DNA from: Acidocella sp.
Lineage (GTDB): Bacteria; Pseudomonadota; Alphaproteobacteria; Acetobacterales; Acetobacteraceae
Assembly: GCA_028687415.1 (NCBI GenBank)
Contig: JAQUAC010000004.1
Span: forward strand, 1-21,037
DNA: 21,037 nucleotides
Reading direction: 5' to 3'
The translations under genes and the position numbers were made by a program. A model generated the notes under the pieces. That model had not been told where the DNA came from. It saw only the letters and a program-made list of their open reading frames with translations, and made no database searches. This document shows, one piece after another, positions 16,245-21,037 of this stretch (the stretch's first letter is position 1; every line of letters begins with the position of its first letter).

Positions 16245-16595
16245 ATGACCGTACAGAAGCGCGAACTGCCGCCGCTGATGCAGCTGACCGAAGCCGCCGC
16301 CACCAGGCTGAAGAAACTTTACGAGGGGGCGGAGGCCGGCAAGACGCTGCGCATCTCGGTCAACACCCGCGGCTGCTCGGGGATGTCCTACGAGATGGAC
16401 TGGGTGGAAGAGCCCGGCCCGCAGGATGAGCGCGTGAATAACAATGGCCTCACCGTGCTGGTGGACCGCAAGGCGACGCTGTTTCTGATTGGCACCGTCA
16501 TGGACTACAAAGAGGATAAGCTGACGCGCGGCTTCACCTTCGAGAACCCGAATGAAAAGGGCCGTTGCGGCTGCGGCGAAAGCTTTCACGTCTAG
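16245..16595 (+). CDS. sufA: A-type Fe-S carrier SufA/IscA (HesB family)
   Basis: A-type carriers receive [2Fe-2S]/[4Fe-4S] clusters and pass them to apo-enzymes. The 116-aa protein has the family cysteines C44 in RGCSGMSY and C108/C110 in GRCGCGESF. Length is normal. It lies 7 nt after sufT and closes the suf operon; GAGGA precedes its ATG. Confidence 0.96.
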   Translation: MTVQKRELPPLMQLTEAAATRLKKLYEGAEAGKTLRISVNTRGCSGMSYEMDWVEEPGPQDERVNNNGLTVLVDRKATLFLIGTVMDYKEDKLTRGFTFENPNEKGRCGCGESFHV

Positions 16596-16612
16596 CCTGC
16601 CCGATTTTGTCT

Positions 16613-16643
16613 GCCAGCCCCCTGCACCAGGCACGAGGCTGGC
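16613..16643 (+). terminator. Weak nested hairpin after the suf operon
   Basis: GCCAGCC (16613-16619) and GGCTGGC (16637-16643) pair, enclosing CCTG-CAC-CAGG (16621-16631) as a small inner hairpin. There is no T-run after it. It may end or attenuate suf transcription before the next gene; read-through is possible. Confidence 0.35.
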
Positions 16644-16698
16644 GGTGGAAACCCCGACCGATACCGGCTAACAAGGCTGCGCCGCGAGGGGGATAATA

Positions 16699-18129
16699 AT
16701 GTTTGCATTCGAGATCATTGTCGTGCTGGCCATATCGGGCGTTGCGGCGCTCTATTTGCACGACATCAGGCAGACGAAGCACACGATTCTGCGCAACTAC
16801 CCGGTTATTGGCCATATACGTTACTTTGCCGAGACCTGGGGCGAGTATATGCGCCAGTACCAGTATCTGCCGGATTGGGCGGAGCGCCCGTTCAACCGGC
16901 TGGAGCGGTCTTGGGTATACCGCTCGGCTAAGGGCGTCTCCAACCTGGTCAGCTTTGGTTCGGAGAACGTGCCGAGCTTCATCTTCCGCAACGCCGCCTT
17001 TCCGGTGCTGGATGAAGACAAGAAACCCTATCCCGGCAAGCTCATCGGCATCGCCGCTGGCCCCGGCGCATGCCGTGAACCGTATCAGGCGCGGAGTTTT
17101 TTCAATATCTCGGGCATGAGTTATGGCGCGCTGAGCCATGCCGCCGTTACCGCGCTCTCTAGGGGCGCAAAGCTCGCGGGCGTGTGGATGAGCACGGGCG
17201 AGGGCGGGTTGTCGCGGTTTCATCTGGAGGGCGGGGGGGACATCGTCATGCAGATCGGCACCGCGAAATACGGTGTGCGGGATGAGCATGGCGCGCTCTC
17301 AGAAGAGCGGCTGCGTGAGATTGCAGCCTATCCGCAGGTAAAGATGTTCGAGGTGAAGCTGGCCCAGGGCGCCAAGCCCGGCAAGGGCGGCATTCTGCCC
17401 GGCCATAAGGTGACCGCCGAGATTGCGAAGATCCGCGGCATCCCCGAGGGCAAGGACAGCATCTCCCCCAACCGGCATCTGGATATCGGCAGCATCGAGG
17501 AGCTGGGCGCGTTTATCGTGCGCGTGCGCACCATCACCGGTAAGCCGGTGGGGGTGAAGTTCGTGCTGGGTGATGCCAGTTTCGTGGATGAGTGGTTCGC
17601 CGATTGCGCCGAGCACCCGGAGCGCTGCCCGGACTATGTGCAGATCGACGGTGGCGAGGGCGGCACGGGTGCGGCACCAGAGCCGTTGGCCGATTACGTG
17701 GGCCTTCCGATCACCCAGGCGCTGCCTTACGTTGCCGGGCTGCGCTATGAGCATGGGTTGCAGAACCGCATCCGCATCATTGCCTCAGGCAAGCTCGTTA
17801 CGCCGGATAAGGTAGCCTGGGCGCTGTGCATGGGGGCGGATTTCGTCTCCTCCGCGCGCGGCTTCATGTTCTCGCTGGGGTGCATCCAGGCGATGAAATG
17901 CGGCAGTGGCAACTGCCCCACCGGGGTGACTGCCGTGGATGAGCGGATGATCAAGGGGTTGGACCCCGCTGATAAATCCGTGCGCGTGGCCCGCTATGCC
18001 CAGAAGATGGTGGACGAGGTGGGGGTCATTTCGCATTCGTGCGGCCTCACGGATCCGAGCGGCTTTGCCCCCAAGCATGTGACGGAGATAGAGCGCGGCG
18101 TGGCCGGGTTCCGGGCGCAGACGGGCTGA
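16699..18129 (+). CDS. FMN-binding glutamate synthase family protein, membrane-tethered
   Basis: The 476-aa protein is the central FMN domain of glutamate synthase as a stand-alone unit. It has ISGMSYGALSHAAVTAL, STGEGGLSRFH, the glycine-rich KPGKGGILPG, QIDGGEGGTGAAP (flavin/substrate loop) and C395-x5-C401-x4-C406 (CIQAMKCGSGNCPTG), the same spacing as the 3Fe-4S ligands of GltB. It lacks the glutamine amidotransferase domain, so it cannot itself release ammonia from glutamine. Residues 4-20 (FEIIVVLAISGVAALYL) form one membrane anchor, followed by a 100-residue linker. A GAGGGGGA ribosome site precedes ATG 16699. Proteins of this kind are annotated as glutamate-synthase-related, but their true reaction is mostly unproven. 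Its TGA overlaps the start of the next gene (TGATG). Confidence 0.88.
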   Translation: MFAFEIIVVLAISGVAALYLHDIRQTKHTILRNYPVIGHIRYFAETWGEYMRQYQYLPDWAERPFNRLERSWVYRSAKGVSNLVSFGSENVPSFIFRNAAFPVLDEDKKPYPGKLIGIAAGPGACREPYQARSFFNISGMSYGALSHAAVTALSRGAKLAGVWMSTGEGGLSRFHLEGGGDIVMQIGTAKYGVRDEHGALSEERLREIAAYPQVKMFEVKLAQGAKPGKGGILPGHKVTAEIAKIRGIPEGKDSISPNRHLDIGSIEELGAFIVRVRTITGKPVGVKFVLGDASFVDEWFADCAEHPERCPDYVQIDGGEGGTGAAPEPLADYVGLPITQALPYVAGLRYEHGLQNRIRIIASGKLVTPDKVAWALCMGADFVSSARGFMFSLGCIQAMKCGSGNCPTGVTAVDERMIKGLDPADKSVRVARYAQKMVDEVGVISHSCGLTDPSGFAPKHVTEIERGVAGFRAQTG

Positions 18130-19883
18130 TGTACCTGCTGCTTTTTGCGCTGGCGGCAGGGTTGAATGTGCTGCTGGGGCTGCATGCTTGGCCCGACGTG
18201 CTCGCAGGGAGCCTGAACGACCCGGATTCCTACATGCGGCTTCTGCGCATCGAGCAGGGGATACACAGCGGGCATCTGGTCACCACCGTGGCGCGGGATG
18301 CTTCCGGTCAGGGCGTGATGGTGGAGTGGTCGCGCCTGCTGGACGCCGTGCTCTGGCTTTTGGCGGCACCTCTGGCGCCGTTTCTTGGCTGGCACCGGGC
18401 GCTGTTCGCCGCCGGGGTGGCGCTGGGGCCGCTGGGGGTGGGGGCGCTGGGCACGGCGCTGGCCTGGGCTGTGGAGCCCTTCGCGGCGCGGCGGTATCTT
18501 TGGAGCGCGGCCCTGGCGGCAGCGCTGCTGCCAGGGCTGATTACTGTCGCGCTGCCGGGCGTCGTGCATTATCACATTCTGCTGCTGGCGATGACCGCCC
18601 TCACCGCCGGGTTCGTTGCCCGCGCCTGGAGAGATGACCGCTGGGCCGGGTTTCTGGCGGGGGTGAGCGGTGGTTTTGCTATCTGGCTGACGCCGGAGAC
18701 CATGCCCTTCGTGCTCATGGCCTATGCCGCGTTGCTGCTGCGCTGGTGGGATGCGCGCAACGCCACCATACTGCTCGCCACCGCCGCCGGATGCTTCGAT
18801 GTGCTGGTGGTGGCACTGTTCGTCGACCCGCCTTATGGGGGCTACGGCGTGGTGGAGACGGACCGGACCTCATTGGTTTACGTGGTCATGGCGCTGCTGC
18901 TCCTGGCTGGTGCGCTGGTGCTGACGAGACTGGAATCCCGGCTGAAGCATGGGCGCGGCCCGGCTGGGGTGGCGGTACTGGCCGTGCTGCTGGCCGGCTG
19001 GGTGGTGACCTTCCCGCAAGTGGCGGAGGGGCCGTATGGCATTCTGCCGCCGGACCAGGCGCGGGCGTTTTTCGGCGTGATCACCGAACAGATGCCGGTG
19101 CATGGCGCGGGGCTGTTCATCTTCCTGTTCCCTGGCGCCTGCGCGGTGGCTTATGCGCTGTGGCGCGCCGCTGGGGGCGGGCAGGCGGGCAGGCTGAATG
19201 TGCCTGGTGCGCTAACGCAGCCCCGGCGTGGACGAGTGGTCTGGCTGTATCTGGCGCTGTGCGGCGCCGTGGCACTGGCGCTGGGGGCGGGATTTCTGCT
19301 CTTCGTCGGGTTCTCCGCCGCCTTCGCGGCGGCGTTGCTGCCGGTGGCGCTGAGTGAGTTGAGCCTGCGCTTCGCGGCGCGCCCGGCTTTGGCCGGGGTG
19401 GCGCGGATCAGCGCGCTGATGCTGGTGCTGGGCGTGCCGGAGCTGGCGGCCATTGCCGGACCAGCGCCCAAGGCGGCATCCGAGCCGGGGCGTGCTTATC
19501 CCTCTTGCTCGTTGCGGCATATCGCGCCGCTATTGGCCCAGGCCGCCGGCAAGGTGGTGCTGGCCGGGCCGGAGGACGCGCCCGAGCTGCTGTACCGCAC
19601 CCAGGTTGAGACCGTGGGCTCGCTCTATATGCATGCCGTGCCCGCCTTCATGCGCGACCGCGCCGCCTGGCGCGCCGTGCCCGGCACAACCGTGCCGCCG
19701 GAGATGACGGCCAGCGGCGCCGCTTATGTGCTATTTTGCCCCAGCCCCGGGCGCTACGGGCTGGTGGCTGATTTGCCCAAAACCACGCTGTGGGATGCGC
19801 TTGAAGCCGGCACGCCGCCGCCCTGGCTCACCCCGGTGGGCAAGGACGCGGCGGGGTGGACGCTGTACCGGGTGATACCGTGA
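18129..19883 (+). CDS. Polytopic membrane protein, GT-C glycosyltransferase-like
   Basis: The 584-aa protein has about ten or more hydrophobic segments and a soluble C-terminal part from about residue 450. The short N-terminal membrane segment is followed by a periplasmic loop with LNDPDSYMRLLRIEQG (acidic DPD at 31-33) and VEWSRLLDAVLWLL. This D-x-D loop after the first helix is the mark of GT-C enzymes, which use lipid-linked sugars, and the pattern recurs in uncharacterised alphaproteobacterial membrane proteins. Further charged loops include LTPETMPF and FVDPPYGGYG. ATG 18129 is chosen because it overlaps the previous stop (TGATG). The protein is Leu/Ala/Gly-rich with no Cys-rich or known catalytic domain beyond this. 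Acceptor and donor are unknown. Confidence 0.7.
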   Translation: MYLLLFALAAGLNVLLGLHAWPDVLAGSLNDPDSYMRLLRIEQGIHSGHLVTTVARDASGQGVMVEWSRLLDAVLWLLAAPLAPFLGWHRALFAAGVALGPLGVGALGTALAWAVEPFAARRYLWSAALAAALLPGLITVALPGVVHYHILLLAMTALTAGFVARAWRDDRWAGFLAGVSGGFAIWLTPETMPFVLMAYAALLLRWWDARNATILLATAAGCFDVLVVALFVDPPYGGYGVVETDRTSLVYVVMALLLLAGALVLTRLESRLKHGRGPAGVAVLAVLLAGWVVTFPQVAEGPYGILPPDQARAFFGVITEQMPVHGAGLFIFLFPGACAVAYALWRAAGGGQAGRLNVPGALTQPRRGRVVWLYLALCGAVALALGAGFLLFVGFSAAFAAALLPVALSELSLRFAARPALAGVARISALMLVLGVPELAAIAGPAPKAASEPGRAYPSCSLRHIAPLLAQAAGKVVLAGPEDAPELLYRTQVETVGSLYMHAVPAFMRDRAAWRAVPGTTVPPEMTASGAAYVLFCPSPGRYGLVADLPKTTLWDALEAGTPPPWLTPVGKDAAGWTLYRVIP

Positions 19884-21034
19884 CCCCCTGGCGTTTGATG
19901 CAGGGCGTTATGTTCTCTGCGCTGGCGCTGCTGCTGGTGCTGTTTTGTTGGCATATCGAGGTGGCGAAGCTGCTGCCCGGCACCGCGCCGGATAGTCTGT
20001 TTGGCCTGCCTCTAGGGGATTTTCCCAATCTTTGGTGTGCCGGGTTGCTGGCGCGGCACGGGGAGCTTGCCACGCTCTACAATGCCGATCTCTTCCAGGC
20101 CTGGAAGGCGCGGGCGTTCGGCCATGCCGTGACGCAAACCCCCTGGATTTATCCGCCGCTGGCGCTGCCGCTGGGCGCGGCGCTCTCGGCGTTGCCGCTG
20201 CGGGCGGCTTTTGTGGTTTGGGAGCTGGGTACACTGGGCGTGATGGCTTGGCTGCTGCGCCAAGCGGGGCTGAGCTGGGCGGTGGTGGTACTGGGCGGGC
20301 TTTGCCCGGCGGAGTGGCTGTGCCTGATCTACGGGCAATATGGCGGGATCATCTCCTGCCTGCTGTTCGCGGGGCTGAGCCTTGCCGAGCGCCGCCCGGT
20401 GGCGGCGGGGATTATGCTGGGGCTGGCGGCACTGAAGCCGCAAACCGGGTTGCTGGTGCCGGTGGCCTGGGTAGCGCAAGGGCGGCTGCGGGCGATGCTG
20501 ACCGCCGCGCTGGTTTGCGCCGCACTGGCCGGGCTGCCGGTGCTTTTGTTTGGCTGGGGCAGTTGGGCGCTGTTCTTCCGCGAGGCGGCTCCCGTGGCCA
20601 AGGCGCTGGTGGATGCCCCGTTTGGCCAGGGTTACCAGCTCACCGGCACCTCCGTGTTCTGGATGATGCGCAGCTTCGGCCTTTCCTGTGCCGTGGCCGA
20701 TGCGGCGCAGATATGCACCGCGCTGCTGGCGGTTGTGGCGGCGTATTGGCTGTGGCGCCGCGAGGGCGACAGGTTGGTACAGGCGAGCCTGACGATGCTG
20801 TTGGCGCTGTTCGTTGCGCCTTACGGGTTCAGCGCCGATATGGTGGGCTATGGCGTGGCGCTGGCCGTGCTGGCACAACGCCGAGGCTGGCGTGTCTCGC
20901 TGCTGGACGGGCTATTCTGGCTCTGGCCAGGCTATGCCGCGCTGGTCACCCAGCTCACCGGCCTGCTGCTGACGCCTTTGGTTGTGGCGCTGGCTCTGTT
21001 CATGGGCATTCGACAAGCACGCCGCCCGGCATAG
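19880..21034 (+). CDS. Polytopic membrane protein, GT87/DUF2029 mannosyltransferase-like
   Basis: The 384-aa protein has about ten hydrophobic segments. The first periplasmic loop reads LPLGDFPNLWCAGLLARHG (acidic D47), then ELATLYNADLF, and later TPWIYPPLALPLGAALSALP and LGLAALKPQTGLLVPVAW. This order (an Asp loop, an LYN/D motif, a YPP motif, a KPQ motif) is that of GT87/DUF2029 polyprenyl-phosphate-dependent mannosyltransferases of the GT-C fold. I choose GTG 19880 because it overlaps the preceding stop (GTGA), as elsewhere in this gene set; a GTG at 19856 and an ATG at 19898 are alternatives. The stop is TAG at 21032-21034, 3 nt from the window end. Sugar and acceptor cannot be told. Confidence 0.75.
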   Translation: MTPWRLMQGVMFSALALLLVLFCWHIEVAKLLPGTAPDSLFGLPLGDFPNLWCAGLLARHGELATLYNADLFQAWKARAFGHAVTQTPWIYPPLALPLGAALSALPLRAAFVVWELGTLGVMAWLLRQAGLSWAVVVLGGLCPAEWLCLIYGQYGGIISCLLFAGLSLAERRPVAAGIMLGLAALKPQTGLLVPVAWVAQGRLRAMLTAALVCAALAGLPVLLFGWGSWALFFREAAPVAKALVDAPFGQGYQLTGTSVFWMMRSFGLSCAVADAAQICTALLAVVAAYWLWRREGDRLVQASLTMLLALFVAPYGFSADMVGYGVALAVLAQRRGWRVSLLDGLFWLWPGYAALVTQLTGLLLTPLVVALALFMGIRQARRPA

Positions 21035-21037
21035 GCA

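Overview
The window is GC-rich bacterial chromosome with ordinary single-copy metabolic genes. An acetic-acid-bacterium-type triheme cytochrome c, an IscR-led SUF operon and the general gene content suggest an alphaproteobacterium, most likely Acetobacteraceae (Acidocella/Acidiphilium-like). This placement is inferred from protein character only; no rRNA or tRNA gene was seen to confirm it.

Left part (1-3116, all minus strand): a tyrosine/lipid phosphatase-like gene, a PPK2 polyphosphate kinase and an orphan hisI run leftwards, the last two sharing an ATGA overlap. A 3'-truncated triheme cytochrome c gene follows, with its own likely promoter, and leaves the window at base 1. Diverging from this set is ppc (3218-6010, plus), the anaplerotic PEP carboxylase.

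Middle part (6011-7830): a patch of small, poorly known genes in visibly AT-richer DNA. It holds a small secreted Ser/Gly-rich protein, a 70-aa cytoplasmic protein on the minus strand, a ~0.5 kb stretch with no convincing gene, a two-module cysteine protein that appears to have lost its 5' end, and a 50-aa DUF3309-type membrane peptide. Two strong hairpins lie between convergent genes. glmS (minus, 7831-9648) and the HAD phosphatase gph (plus, 9745-10413) then diverge.

Right part (10446-21034, all plus): a complete iron-sulfur assembly operon in the order iscR/rrf2-sufB-sufC-sufD-sufS-sufU-sufT-sufA. Nearly every gene is joined to the next by a start/stop overlap, and a near-consensus E. coli type-1 IscR operator lies just before iscR. 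The logic is the usual one: SufS takes sulfur from cysteine, SufU accepts it, SufBCD builds the cluster, SufA and SufT help deliver it, and the Fe-S-sensing regulator closes the loop. About 100 bp later a second set of overlapping genes encodes a membrane-tethered glutamate-synthase-like FMN/3Fe-4S protein, a large GT-C-like polytopic membrane protein and a GT87-like polytopic membrane protein. The function of this trio is unknown and is the most open question in the window, together with the broken two-module cysteine gene near 7.2 kb.
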